A stretch of 64,000 nucleotides of DNA, taken from positions 558,001 to 622,000 of the forward strand of contig NZ_JAGIAV010000002.1 of NCBI RefSeq assembly GCF_017744675.1. The letters are read 5' to 3'. Both the position numbers and the translations under genes were made by a program. Below the pieces are notes generated by a model. It was not told the origin of the DNA and made no database searches. It saw only the letters and a program-made list of their open reading frames with translations. Numbering within the stretch: the stretch's first letter is position 1; each line of letters begins with the position of its first letter. Source of the DNA: Flavobacterium sp. (lineage in GTDB: Bacteria; Bacteroidota; Bacteroidia; Flavobacteriales; Flavobacteriaceae). Shown piece after piece: positions 7,651-15,530 of this stretch.

Positions 7651-9237
7651 ATGGCAACAGCAGTACAAGATGACGATTTAGTAGAATACGGTTTCAGACG
7701 TGTTGTCATTACGATTACGGCAGTACTTTGTGCATTGCTGGAAATTGTTGACACGACGATTGTAAACGTTGCACTAACAGACATGCGAGGAAGTCTTGGT
7801 GCTACCTTGACCGACGTTGCATGGGTAATTACAGCATACGCGATTGCGAATGTTATTGTAATTCCGATGACGAGCTGGCTATCGCAGCAATTTGGAAGAC
7901 GTAATTATTTTGTGGCTTCGATCATAATATTTACAGTCTGTTCCTTTTTGTGTGGTAATGCCACCAATATATGGGAACTAGTAGCTTTCCGATTCGTACA
8001 AGGTATGGGTGGTGGAGCGCTCCTAGTAACGGCACAAACGATTATTACAGAAAGTTACCCTGTAGCAAAACGTGGAATGGCGCAAGCGATTTACGGAATG
8101 GGTGTAATTGTTGGACCAACTCTTGGACCACCTTTAGGAGGTTATTTGGTTGATAATTATTCTTGGCCTTATATTTTCTACATTAATATTCCGTTAGGAA
8201 TTATTGCTACGATTTTGGCTTTAACTTTTGTTAGAAGTCCGAAATATGGAGAGAAATTAAAAGCAAATCAGGTTGACTGGTGGGGAATTATCTTATTGAG
8301 TACCTTTATTGGTTCTTTACAATTCGTACTAGAACACGGACAGCAAGACGATTGGTTTAACGATTCTTTAATCGTGACCTTAAGTGTTGTAACAGTTCTT
8401 GGATTGGTTTTATTTATCTGGAGAGAGCTTACTTATAAACATCCAATCGTGAACTTAAGTGTTTTAAAAGACGGAAACTTAAGAATTGGAACCGTAATGT
8501 GTTTTATTCTGGGTTTTGGTTTGTACGGATCGACATTGATTATCCCGATTTACACGCAGTCAATTTTAGGGTGGACTGCAACAGATGCTGGTTTATTATT
8601 GATTCCAGGATCTATTACCACAGCAATCATGATGCCATTTGTGGGTAATATGATTCAGAAAGGTGTTCCGCAAGGATATATGGTTGGAGTAGGATTTTTA
8701 ATTTTCTTCTTCTTTACCTTTATGATGTACAGCCGTATGACACCTGACACTGGAGTTGAGCACATGTATTGGCCATTGATCTTAAGAGGAATTGGTTTAG
8801 GATTGCTTTTCGTTCCTATTACAACACTTTCTCTTTCTACTTTGAAAGGAAAACAAATTGGTGAAGGAGCAGCATTTACAGGAATGATGCGTCAGTTAGG
8901 CGGATCTTTTGGTATTGCGATCATTACTACTTTCATCACACGTTTCAGCCAATCGCATAGAGTAGATTTAATTAATAACCTAGATCCTGCTAAGTTTGAC
9001 GTGCAGCAGCGTATTGCAGGAATGCAGCACTCTTTCATGGCAAAAGGATATAGCGCAGATGTTGCTTTAAAGAAAGCATATCAAGCCATAGAATATTCAG
9101 TAATGAAACAAAGTACTGTAATGGCTTATATGGATATTTTCCTTTATCTAGGAATTATGTTTTTATGTTGCATACCGATTATTCTCTTTATCAAAAAAGG
9201 GAAGAACAAAATTAGTGCAGCCGACGCAATGCATTAA
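7651..9237 (+). CDS. EmrB/QacA-type MFS drug exporter (DHA2, 14 membrane helices)
   Basis: A 528-residue proton-driven exporter. The length and hydrophobicity fit the 14-helix DHA2 family. Visible motifs are LEIVDTTIVNVALTDM in helix 1 (motif D1), the loop SQQFGRRNYF (motif A-like) and MGVIVGPTLGPPLGGYL in helix 5 (motif C, the antiporter signature). It is the last gene of the tetR-tolC-emrA-emrB operon, 4 bases after the adaptor, and a strong terminator follows. Together the three structural genes should form a tripartite pump carrying drugs from the cell to the outside; the substrate range cannot be read from sequence. Confidence 0.93.
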   Translation: MATAVQDDDLVEYGFRRVVITITAVLCALLEIVDTTIVNVALTDMRGSLGATLTDVAWVITAYAIANVIVIPMTSWLSQQFGRRNYFVASIIIFTVCSFLCGNATNIWELVAFRFVQGMGGGALLVTAQTIITESYPVAKRGMAQAIYGMGVIVGPTLGPPLGGYLVDNYSWPYIFYINIPLGIIATILALTFVRSPKYGEKLKANQVDWWGIILLSTFIGSLQFVLEHGQQDDWFNDSLIVTLSVVTVLGLVLFIWRELTYKHPIVNLSVLKDGNLRIGTVMCFILGFGLYGSTLIIPIYTQSILGWTATDAGLLLIPGSITTAIMMPFVGNMIQKGVPQGYMVGVGFLIFFFFTFMMYSRMTPDTGVEHMYWPLILRGIGLGLLFVPITTLSLSTLKGKQIGEGAAFTGMMRQLGGSFGIAIITTFITRFSQSHRVDLINNLDPAKFDVQQRIAGMQHSFMAKGYSADVALKKAYQAIEYSVMKQSTVMAYMDIFLYLGIMFLCCIPIILFIKKGKNKISAADAMH

Positions 9238-9262
9238 TAATAATAGATTTATAATACGCATA

Positions 9263-9300
9263 AACGCCGAATTCTTAATTGAATTCGGCGTTGTTTTTTA
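9263..9300 (+). terminator. Intrinsic terminator of the efflux operon
   Basis: A 12-bp perfect stem (AACGCCGAATTC, 9263-9274, with 9281-9292), a 6-base loop and GTTTTTTA after it. Confidence 0.9.
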
Positions 9301-9320
9301 TGATCGTTTTGATTATAAAC

Positions 9321-9370
9321 CTGCAGGGATTTAAATCCCTGCCTACAATATGTTTCGAGTCTACGACTCT
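9321..9370. repeat. Two-hairpin intergenic element, copy 1
   Basis: A 20-base perfect palindrome (GCAGGGATTTAAATCCCTGC, 9323-9342) is joined by CTACAATATG to a small hairpin GAGTC-TAC-GACTC. The same plan with different paired bases recurs at 13091 and 13161. Confidence 0.75.
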
Positions 9371-9379
9371 TTCAGAAAA

Positions 9380-9419
9380 ACTTAGAATCTTAGCAACTTA
9401 GAACCTTAGTATCTAAAAA
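9380..9419. repeat. CTTAG-rich low-complexity repeat
   Basis: Repeated ACTTAGAA/CCTTAG words of the family also found at about 17972, 18230, 36505 and 36915. No coding sense is seen. Confidence 0.6.
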
Positions 9420-9421
9420 AT

Positions 9422-10180
9422 CTATCTCGTAAAAACCAAATGATTTCCTTTCGAAAGATTCGCGTCAAATTGATAACCTTCGTAATTAAACCCTTTTAGA
9501 TCGTCAATAGTTTCTGCATTGGTATCGATAATATAACGAACCATCATACCTCTTGCCTTTTTAGCAAAAAAACTGATCATTTTTAATTTTCCGTCTTTGT
9601 AATCTTTAAAATCAGGCGTAATTACAGGTACTTTTAAAGCTTTTACATCAACCGCAGAAAAGTATTCATTACTTGCCAGATTAACAAATAATTCCCCTTT
9701 TTTTAATTCTTTGTTTAAAGCCTTTGTAACGGTCGGTTTCCAGAAATCATGCAGGCTTTTAGATTCGCCAACCGGCATTCTAGTTCCCATTTCCAAGCGG
9801 TACGCCTGCATTAAATCAAGCGGTTTTAAAAGTCCGTAAAGTCCAGATAAGATTCGAAGCTTCTCTTGCAGAACATCTAATTTATCTAACGGAATTGTGT
9901 AAGCATCCAAACCAGTATAAACGTCACCATCAAAAGTGTAAACCGCTGGGCGAGCATTTTCTGGAGTAAAAGGCGTTTTCCAATCTTGATTTCTTTTCCA
10001 GTTTAAATCGGCTAGTTTCTCTGAGATAGACATTAATTCTGATAATTCAGCTGGCTTTTTTTGTTTTACTACTTTATGAACCACTCGTGCTTCTTTTAAA
10101 AAAGAGGGTTCAGTATATTGAGATGTTGGCAATTCTTTTTCGAAATTCAATGATTTCGCTGGAGATATAACAATTTTCAT
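9422..10180 (-). CDS. yaaA: Peroxide stress protein YaaA (DUF328/UPF0246)
   Basis: A 252-residue cytoplasmic protein of the YaaA family, which in Escherichia coli lowers free iron and limits DNA damage during hydrogen peroxide stress. The N-terminus MKIVISPAKSLNFE and the internal blocks FDGDVYTGLDA, ILSGLYGLLKPLD, YRLEMG and NLASNEYFSAVD are the family hallmarks, and the length is normal. It is transcribed alone, convergent with the efflux operon. A TATTTTTG -7 box lies about 20 bases upstream of the start. Confidence 0.95.
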   Translation of the reverse strand: MKIVISPAKSLNFEKELPTSQYTEPSFLKEARVVHKVVKQKKPAELSELMSISEKLADLNWKRNQDWKTPFTPENARPAVYTFDGDVYTGLDAYTIPLDKLDVLQEKLRILSGLYGLLKPLDLMQAYRLEMGTRMPVGESKSLHDFWKPTVTKALNKELKKGELFVNLASNEYFSAVDVKALKVPVITPDFKDYKDGKLKMISFFAKKARGMMVRYIIDTNAETIDDLKGFNYEGYQFDANLSKGNHLVFTR

Positions 10181-10200
10181 TTGTGCGTTTTTGTATGATT

Positions 10201-10208
10201 CAAAAATA
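10201..10208 (-). promoter_or_regulatory. TAnnTTTG -7 box for yaaA
   Basis: On the minus strand this reads TATTTTTG, 20 bases before the yaaA ATG, a normal leader length for this phylum. Confidence 0.55.
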
Positions 10209-10273
10209 CAAATTGAATTTCTAAAAATAGATTATCGCAATTGATTTGTTCTATTGACGTATATTTTTTTTTC

Positions 10274-10383
10274 GCCACGAATTACACTAATTACACTAAT
10301 TTTTCTAGCCACAGATTTAAAGATTAAAATGATTATTTTTTTAATTAAAAAGAAAATTCGTCTTCATTCGTGTAATTCGTGGC
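10274..10383. repeat. Inverted repeat of the 'cacgaatt' family
   Basis: GCCACGAATTACAC (10274-10287) and its exact complement GTGTAATTCGTGGC (10370-10383) bound an AT-rich spacer. The same words form the nested array at 36567-36909. A 63-codon open frame over this stretch has no coding character and is left out. Confidence 0.75.
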
Positions 10384-10477
10384 AACCTATTTTAAACTTT
10401 CACAAAAATCAGCATGAAAAACTATTAAATTCTTCAAAAAAATGAGCGACAGATTATAATAGGCATTTTCTATGTTG

Positions 10478-10485
10478 TAAATTTG
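10478..10485 (+). promoter_or_regulatory. TAnnTTTG -7 box before the tRNA nucleotidyltransferase gene
   Basis: TAAATTTG lies 60 bases before the preferred GTG start (30 before an alternative TTG). Confidence 0.45.
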
Positions 10486-10544
10486 CGTGCATTTTATTTC
10501 GTCTGAAATCCAAATTGCATTTTTACTCAAAAATTACTGAATTC

Positions 10545-11978
10545 GTGGCTGTACAAACAAACTATAAATCTGCTTTACAAAACAAAATCTTCGATATCAT
10601 TTCGAAAGCTTCTCAGGAATTAAACGTTGACTCGTATGTGATCGGCGGATTTGTTCGTGATTTGCTTTTAAACCGAGGTTCTAAAAAAGATATCGACGTT
10701 GTAGCAGTTGGAAGCGGAATTGAATTGGCGCTTAAAGTTTCTGATTTGCTTCCAAACAAACCAAAAGTTCAAGTATTTAAAACTTACGGAACAGCAATGC
10801 TTCGTTTTGAAGATACAGATATTGAGTTTGTAGGTGCCCGAAAAGAATCTTACAACCGTGACAGCCGAAATCCGATTGTTGAAAACGGAACTCTACAAGA
10901 CGACCAAAACCGTCGTGATTTTACTATCAATGCATTGGCTTTATCGTTAAACGAAAATAATTTCGGAGATCTACTGGATCCGTTTGATGGTTTGGCAGAT
11001 TTAGAAAGCAAAACAATCAAAACACCGTTGGATCCAGATATTACCTATTCTGATGATCCTTTGCGTATGCTTCGCGCCATCCGTTTTGCCACACAGTTGA
11101 ACTTCGAAATTGAAGAAAATTCATTAAACGCGATCACTAAAAATGCAGAAAGAATCAAAATTATTTCTGGCGAAAGAATAGTTGACGAATTAAACAAAAT
11201 TCTCTTAACGGATAAACCTTCAACCGGATTTTTACTTTTATACAAAACGGGACTTTTGGATATTATTTTACCTGAATTAACAGCTTTGAATCAGGTAGAA
11301 GAAATTGAAGGTCATACGCATAAAAACAATTTTTACCATACGCTGGAAGTTGTCGATAATATTTGCCCAAATACAGATGACGTTTGGTTACGATGGTCAG
11401 CTTTATTGCACGATATTGGTAAAGCACCTACTAAACGTTTCACTAAAAAACAGGGATGGACTTTTCACGGACATGAATTCCTAGGCGGAAAAATGGCTAA
11501 GAAAATCTTCGAACGTTTGCACATGCCCTTAAACCATAAAATGAAATTCGTTCAGAAAATGGTTATCATGAGTTCTCGCCCGATTGTGTTGGCGCAAGAT
11601 ATTGTGACAGACAGTGCAGTTCGTCGTTTGGTTTTTGATGCTGGCGAAGATGTAGAAAACTTAATGACTTTATGTGAAGCGGATATCACAACCAAAAATC
11701 CGTCAAAATTTAAAAAGTATCACAAAAACTTTGAGCTTGTTCGCAAGAAAATCGTTGAAGTTGAAGAACGCGATCATGTTCGTAATTTCCAACCGCCAAT
11801 TACAGGAGAAGAAATTATGGAAATCTTTGATTTGAAGCCTTCACGCGAAATCGGAATTTTGAAAGAAGCGGTAAAAGAAGCTATTTTAGAAGGAGATATT
11901 CCAAACGAATATCAAGCCGCTTATGATTTTGTGATTAAAAGAGCTGAAAAATTAGGCTTAAAAAAAGTTGAGAAATAA
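10545..11978 (+). CDS. CCA-adding tRNA nucleotidyltransferase / poly(A) polymerase family with HD domain
   Basis: A class II nucleotidyltransferase that should add or repair the 3' CCA of tRNA. The N-terminal catalytic domain has GGFVRDLLLNR and KDIDVV (the DxD metal pair), then RRDFTINALALS and GLADLESKTI with DPLRMLRAIRFA. An HD phosphohydrolase domain follows (LRWSALLHDIGKAPT, FHGHEFLGG), as in many bacterial CCA enzymes. No ATG fits the N-terminus. The frame can start at GTG 10545 (chosen, closest to the conserved region) or TTG 10515. About 477 residues. The heme A synthase gene follows 16 bases later. Confidence 0.9.
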   Translation: MAVQTNYKSALQNKIFDIISKASQELNVDSYVIGGFVRDLLLNRGSKKDIDVVAVGSGIELALKVSDLLPNKPKVQVFKTYGTAMLRFEDTDIEFVGARKESYNRDSRNPIVENGTLQDDQNRRDFTINALALSLNENNFGDLLDPFDGLADLESKTIKTPLDPDITYSDDPLRMLRAIRFATQLNFEIEENSLNAITKNAERIKIISGERIVDELNKILLTDKPSTGFLLLYKTGLLDIILPELTALNQVEEIEGHTHKNNFYHTLEVVDNICPNTDDVWLRWSALLHDIGKAPTKRFTKKQGWTFHGHEFLGGKMAKKIFERLHMPLNHKMKFVQKMVIMSSRPIVLAQDIVTDSAVRRLVFDAGEDVENLMTLCEADITTKNPSKFKKYHKNFELVRKKIVEVEERDHVRNFQPPITGEEIMEIFDLKPSREIGILKEAVKEAILEGDIPNEYQAAYDFVIKRAEKLGLKKVEK

Positions 11979-11994
11979 GTAGTATTTAATAAAA

Positions 11995-13020
11995 ATGAAA
12001 AAAGAAAATAAATCAGTAATCATCTGGTTACTATCGGGTTGTGCTTTATTATTTTTAATGGTTGTCGTGGGCGGCATCACACGTTTAACCAATTCGGGTT
12101 TATCTATGACCGACTGGCATTTGGTAACCGACACCTTCCCGCCTCTAACAGAAGCCAAATGGCAAGCCGCTTTTGACGAATACAAGAAATTTCCAGAATA
12201 TCAGAAAATCAATATTCATAACGATTTTCAGTTAGCCGATTATAAATTTATTTATTTCTGGGAATGGTTTCACCGTTTCATTGGGCGTATTATTGGGTTG
12301 GTTTTCTTTGTACCGTTTGTTTACTTTTTAGCTAAAAAGAAATTAGATACAGACACAATCAAAAAATGCGTAGTGCTTTTAGGGATGGGAGCTTTCCAAG
12401 GATTCTTAGGATGGTTTATGGTAAGAAGCGGATTAATCGACAATCCAGATGTGAGCCACTTTAGACTTTCTTTGCACTTAACATTTGCCTTTATCACTTT
12501 TGCCTATACGCTTTGGGTTGCATTAGATTTAATTTACCCAGAAAGAAATATCAATAAGATTTTACCGCTTCGAAATATTGCACGTTATGCTTTGGCAGCA
12601 TTATTAATACAGATTATTTACGGTGGACTTGTTGCGGGTTTAAATGCAGGATTAATTCACAATCACTGGCCATTAATGAGCGATGGTGAATTTATTCACG
12701 AATCGGTTTTTATTGAACAGTCTTCTTTAGTAAAAAACTTAATTGAAGGAAAAAGCGGTGTTCAGTTTGTGCATAGAACCTTTGCTTACGTTGTTGTGGC
12801 AATGATTCTTTTCCTTTTCTTCAAAAGCAAAAAATATACGCTTACCCAAACTCAGGCAAACGGAATTAAAACTCTTGTAGTTTTTGTTTTCATTCAGTTT
12901 GCACTTGGCGTTTTCACTTTATTATACAGCGTTCCATTGGCTTTAGGATTAATTCACCAGATTATGGCGTTTTTCCTTTTAAGTGCCATGACGTATACTT
13001 TGCATAGATTGAGCAAATAA
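11995..13020 (+). CDS. ctaA: Heme A synthase (COX15/CtaA)
   Basis: A 341-residue integral membrane monooxygenase that oxidises the C8 methyl of heme O to make heme A for cytochrome oxidase. It has about eight hydrophobic helices and the family's paired histidines: EWFHRFIGR in the first half, HLTFAF next, then NHWPLM and VQFVHRTFAY, and the terminal GLIHQIMAFFLLS. GGITRLTNSGLSMTDWH near the N-terminus is diagnostic. It sits 16 bases after the CCA enzyme gene and ends in a terminator; no other heme or oxidase assembly gene is nearby. Confidence 0.95.
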   Translation: MKKENKSVIIWLLSGCALLFLMVVVGGITRLTNSGLSMTDWHLVTDTFPPLTEAKWQAAFDEYKKFPEYQKINIHNDFQLADYKFIYFWEWFHRFIGRIIGLVFFVPFVYFLAKKKLDTDTIKKCVVLLGMGAFQGFLGWFMVRSGLIDNPDVSHFRLSLHLTFAFITFAYTLWVALDLIYPERNINKILPLRNIARYALAALLIQIIYGGLVAGLNAGLIHNHWPLMSDGEFIHESVFIEQSSLVKNLIEGKSGVQFVHRTFAYVVVAMILFLFFKSKKYTLTQTQANGIKTLVVFVFIQFALGVFTLLYSVPLALGLIHQIMAFFLLSAMTYTLHRLSK

Positions 13021-13040
13021 AAATCAAATATTAAAACATA

Positions 13041-13067
13041 AAAAAAGAGCCAAATGGCTCTTTTTTT
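13041..13067 (+). terminator. Intrinsic terminator after ctaA
   Basis: AAAAAAGAGCC, a short AAAT loop, then GGCTCTTTTTTT, 20 bases after the stop. The A-rich left flank means it could also act in the other direction. Confidence 0.85.
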
Positions 13068-13090
13068 ATGTTTTAATATATAACCCGAAA

Positions 13091-13135
13091 CTGGATTGAA
13101 ATCCGGCCCTACAACATGACCGAGCCGATGGTTCT
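13091..13135. repeat. Two-hairpin intergenic element, copy 2
   Basis: GGATT-GA-AATCC hairpin, linker CCTACAACATG, then GAGCC-GAT-GGTTC. Same architecture as the copies at 9321 and 13161, with paired bases changed together. Confidence 0.7.
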
Positions 13136-13160
13136 CTAAATTCTAATTGCTATATTTTTT

Positions 13161-13214
13161 GGTCGGATTGAAATTCGACCCTACAATATTGGTCGAGCCG
13201 ATGGCTCTTTTTTT
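13161..13214. repeat. Two-hairpin intergenic element, copy 3, ending in a T-run
   Basis: GGTCGGATT-GA-AATTCGACC (one G-U pair in RNA), linker CCTACAATATT, then GAGCC-GAT-GGCTC followed by seven T. In this copy the second hairpin would work as an intrinsic terminator. The rest of the gap to 13370 shows nothing I can assign. Confidence 0.7.
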
Positions 13215-13370
13215 CAAACAAAAAGAAAATTCCGCAAGAATGGAATATATTCTAGCAACTCCGACAGCTATCAGGATTAATTCGTTGAATTATAAAAATA
13301 TGCATTTCACAAAGTTCTACGGGAACTGCACATTTTACATTTTACATCACACATTTCTCAAAAAAGAAAA

Positions 13371-14138
13371 CTACCCCAACCAACTTTTAAAATCCTGCAC
13401 TTTTTCTCGGCTCACAATAACCTCATCTTCTTTGTAAGTGGGTAAAATCACTTTTAAACGAGAATTGGTGTAGACCTGAATTTCTTTAATTGCTTTTAAC
13501 GGGACAATAAATTTTCTACTTACGCGAAAGAAATCCTTTTTGTCTAGTTCTTGTTCTAAAATTTCTAAAGTTGAATCGATCAAATAATCACGATTATCGT
13601 AAGTATGAATGTAAGTTCCTTTGTTTTCACTGAAAAAACATTCAATTTCTTCTGTTGTAATTACTTTCAAATGCTGACCAATTTTAACTGTAAACCTCTT
13701 TTTATAGGTTTTCTCAAAAGGATTAGACAACATTTGACGAATCTGTTCAAAATCCAATTGCAGGTTTGAAGTTTCGGCTGCAGCTTTTGGAAGACGCGAT
13801 TTGAATTTTGAAACCGCGGTTTCCAGGTCATCTTCATCAATTGGTTTCAGGAGATAATCGATACTATTTAATTTGAAAGCTTTTAAAGCATATTCGTCAT
13901 AAGCAGTTGTAAAAATGATAGCACTTTTTATATCTATCTTTTCAAAAATTTCAAACGACAAACCATCAGACAGCTGAATGTCTAGAAAAATCAAATCTGG
14001 ATGCGAATTGTTTTCAAACCATTGAATCGCTTCTTCTACAGAATGAAGCATGGTTTCTACTTTTACATCTAACTTTTCAAGCTTTCTCTGCAGCAATCTC
14101 GCCGCTGGTTTTTCGTCTTCTATAATTAATGTGATCAT
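13371..14138 (-). CDS. LytTR-family response regulator
   Basis: A 255-residue two-component regulator. The receiver domain has the acidic pocket IIEDEKPAARLL, the phospho-acceptor Asp53 in LIFLDIQLSDG, the TTAYDEYALKAF switch segment and the KPIDEDDL lysine. The C-terminal half (about 145-255) is a LytTR DNA-binding domain (FTVKIGQHLKVITTEEIECFFSENKGTYIHTYDNRDYLID, broken here only by reading order). It is the last gene of a minus-strand run: LytS-like kinase, four 2TM proteins, then this gene 40 bases later. It is the natural partner of that kinase and probably regulates its own cluster or the TonB receptor upstream. Confidence 0.95.
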   Translation of the reverse strand: MITLIIEDEKPAARLLQRKLEKLDVKVETMLHSVEEAIQWFENNSHPDLIFLDIQLSDGLSFEIFEKIDIKSAIIFTTAYDEYALKAFKLNSIDYLLKPIDEDDLETAVSKFKSRLPKAAAETSNLQLDFEQIRQMLSNPFEKTYKKRFTVKIGQHLKVITTEEIECFFSENKGTYIHTYDNRDYLIDSTLEILEQELDKKDFFRVSRKFIVPLKAIKEIQVYTNSRLKVILPTYKEDEVIVSREKVQDFKSWLG

Positions 14139-14178
14139 TTACTATATTGTAAAAAATTGAAAAAATATTAATTCAAAT

Positions 14179-14565
14179 TTACTCCCATTTATTTTTATTT
14201 TGGGCGTCTCTCTCCATATATTTCTGAATTTTCTTCTTTTCCCAATCATTACCGAAAAAAATATCACTTCCGAAAACAGATAATGCGTGCGCTAATAGAC
14301 CGATTCCCCAAAAAAATGCAGTAGAATAAGTGTGCCACTCTGTTAAACCACTTAAATCCATTACCATTAGACCAGCAGATCTATCTCGCGTCAAACTTGA
14401 TACAATGATGATAATATTCACAATAATGTAAATCTTAAGATGAGAGTAAAATCTCTTAAGTCTTTTTACTCTTCTATAAGCTGCATTATAATTTGGATCG
14501 TCTGTATACTCTCCAAAATGCTGTCGCGTGTAATCTTCGTACATTTCTCTTCTAAAACGTCCCAT
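14179..14565 (-). CDS. 2TM-domain membrane protein (fourth separate copy)
   Basis: A 128-residue protein with two membrane helices (IYIIVNIIIIVSSL and STAFFWGIGLLAHALSVFG). It carries the family frame: AAYRRVKRLKRFYSHL before helix 1, WGIGLLAHALSVF in helix 2, then DWEKKKIQKYMERD and a terminal tryptophan. The N-terminal extension MGRFRREMYEDYTRQHFGEY is unique among the copies. 2TM domains are found in Bacteroidota next to, or fused to, LytS/LytTR systems; their function is unknown. Lies 14 bases after the preceding 2TM gene and 40 before the regulator gene. Confidence 0.85.
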   Translation of the reverse strand: MGRFRREMYEDYTRQHFGEYTDDPNYNAAYRRVKRLKRFYSHLKIYIIVNIIIIVSSLTRDRSAGLMVMDLSGLTEWHTYSTAFFWGIGLLAHALSVFGSDIFFGNDWEKKKIQKYMERDAQNKNKWE

Positions 14566-14579
14566 AACTATGCTTTAAA

Positions 14580-14885
14580 TTATTTCCACTTGTTTTTATT
14601 CTGTTTTTCCTTTTCCATAAATTCTTTGATTTTTCTTTCTTCCCATTCTTTTCCCATTCCCGGAAAAACTTCAAAGACTTTTAATCCGTGAAAAACAACA
14701 CCAACTCCCCACCACAATAATGGCCAGAAAAACCATAAATAACTTGGTGATGTATATAAATTGATAAAAATTAAAATCGCGTTTACGAATACGAAAGCCA
14801 CTAGATTTCCATAAAATCCTTTAATATTTTCTACTTTCTTTTTGGCTTGAATATATTTTTCCTCTTCACTTAAATTCCTTTCCAT
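14580..14885 (-). CDS. 2TM-domain membrane protein (third separate copy)
   Basis: A protein of 101 residues if started at the ATG at 14885 (MERNLSEEEKYIQ), which matches the starts of its paralogues; an in-frame ATG at 14897 would overlap the upstream gene by 10 bases. It shows the full family pattern: AKKKVENIKGFYGNL, helix 1 (AFVFVNAILIFINLY), SYLWFFWPLLWWGVGVVFHGLKVF as helix 2, then EWEERKIKEFMEKEKQNKNKWK. Charged ends flank both helices, so both ends are probably on the cytoplasmic side. Role unknown; likely acts with the kinase encoded upstream. Confidence 0.85.
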   Translation of the reverse strand: MERNLSEEEKYIQAKKKVENIKGFYGNLVAFVFVNAILIFINLYTSPSYLWFFWPLLWWGVGVVFHGLKVFEVFPGMGKEWEERKIKEFMEKEKQNKNKWK

Positions 14886-14887
14886 AA

Positions 14888-15217
14888 TTATTCCCATTTT
14901 TGTTTTTTATACTTTTTTTCTAAAATGCTTCTTACTTTACGTTCTTCCCATTGATCACCAAAAATTTTATAAGAAGCAAACAAATCGATTGCAGAACCTA
15001 TCATTACAGCTGTCCAAAGAATCACAATTACCCAATTGATATATTTTATTGGAAAAATTTGCAATGGCAGATTGGTGTATTCTTTTAAAAGAAATAAAAT
15101 CACTGCAATGATGTAAAAAAACAAATGTTTGTAAAAAGATTTCAACTGAATTACTTTTTTACTTGCCAATTCCTGCAGTATTTTTTGTTCTTGATCGTTA
15201 TTCAAATTTGCTTCCAT
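14888..15217 (-). CDS. 2TM-domain membrane protein (second separate copy, most divergent)
   Basis: A 109-residue protein with the helix-1 entry ASKKVIQLKSFYKHLFFYIIAVILFLL and the tail DQWEERKVRSILEKKYKKQKWE. Helix 2 (YINWVIVILWTAVMIGSAIDLF) lacks the WGWG...H pattern of its relatives: the histidine is replaced (IGSAIDLFASYKIF). If that histidine matters, this copy is functionally different. Its start overlaps the previous gene by 20 bases. Confidence 0.83.
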   Translation of the reverse strand: MEANLNNDQEQKILQELASKKVIQLKSFYKHLFFYIIAVILFLLKEYTNLPLQIFPIKYINWVIVILWTAVMIGSAIDLFASYKIFGDQWEERKVRSILEKKYKKQKWE

Positions 15218-15530
15218 GATTGCTTGCTAATCGTTGTTTATTTTCTTTTTCTAGAATTTCCTGAATCTTTCTCTCTTCCCATTTCTTATTAAAGAAAGGC
15301 GGAAGGCTAAAGACTTTAAGTCCGTGTAAAATAATTGCAACACCCCACCCCATTACAGACCATATAAACCATAAGTATTCTGGACAAGTCATTAAGTTAA
15401 CCACAATCGCTATTGGGTTGCACAAAACATAAACGGTCAAATGCTCATAAAATCCTCTTATTTTTTTTACCTTTTTCTGAGCTTCATAATAACGGTCTGT
15501 CTCTATGAAATTATTTTCCACTATTTCCAC
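15198..15530 (-). CDS. 2TM-domain membrane protein (first separate copy)
   Basis: A 110-residue protein starting MEIVENNFIETDRYYEAQ, with KKVKKIRGFYEHLTVYVL leading into helix 1, EYLWFIWSVMGWGVAIILHGLKVF as helix 2, and KKWEERKIQEILEKENKQ at the end. It is closest in layout to the 2TM domain at the end of the kinase just upstream. Its start overlaps the kinase stop by 10 bases and its end overlaps the next 2TM gene by 20, so all are translated as a coupled series. Confidence 0.87.
   Translation of the reverse strand: MEIVENNFIETDRYYEAQKKVKKIRGFYEHLTVYVLCNPIAIVVNLMTCPEYLWFIWSVMGWGVAIILHGLKVFSLPPFFNKKWEERKIQEILEKENKQRLASNHGSKFE

Noticed and set aside
7602-7784. 60-codon minus-strand frame across the HlyD/MFS junction
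   Set aside because: Shadow of the two well-supported plus-strand genes.
10254-10445. 63-codon plus-strand open frame
   Set aside because: It spans an inverted repeat, is rich in Lys/Ile/Phe from AT-rich DNA, and has no recognisable motif.
13147-13437. 96-codon plus-strand open frame
   Set aside because: It starts inside a two-hairpin repeat and runs antisense into the LytTR regulator gene; composition is not protein-like.
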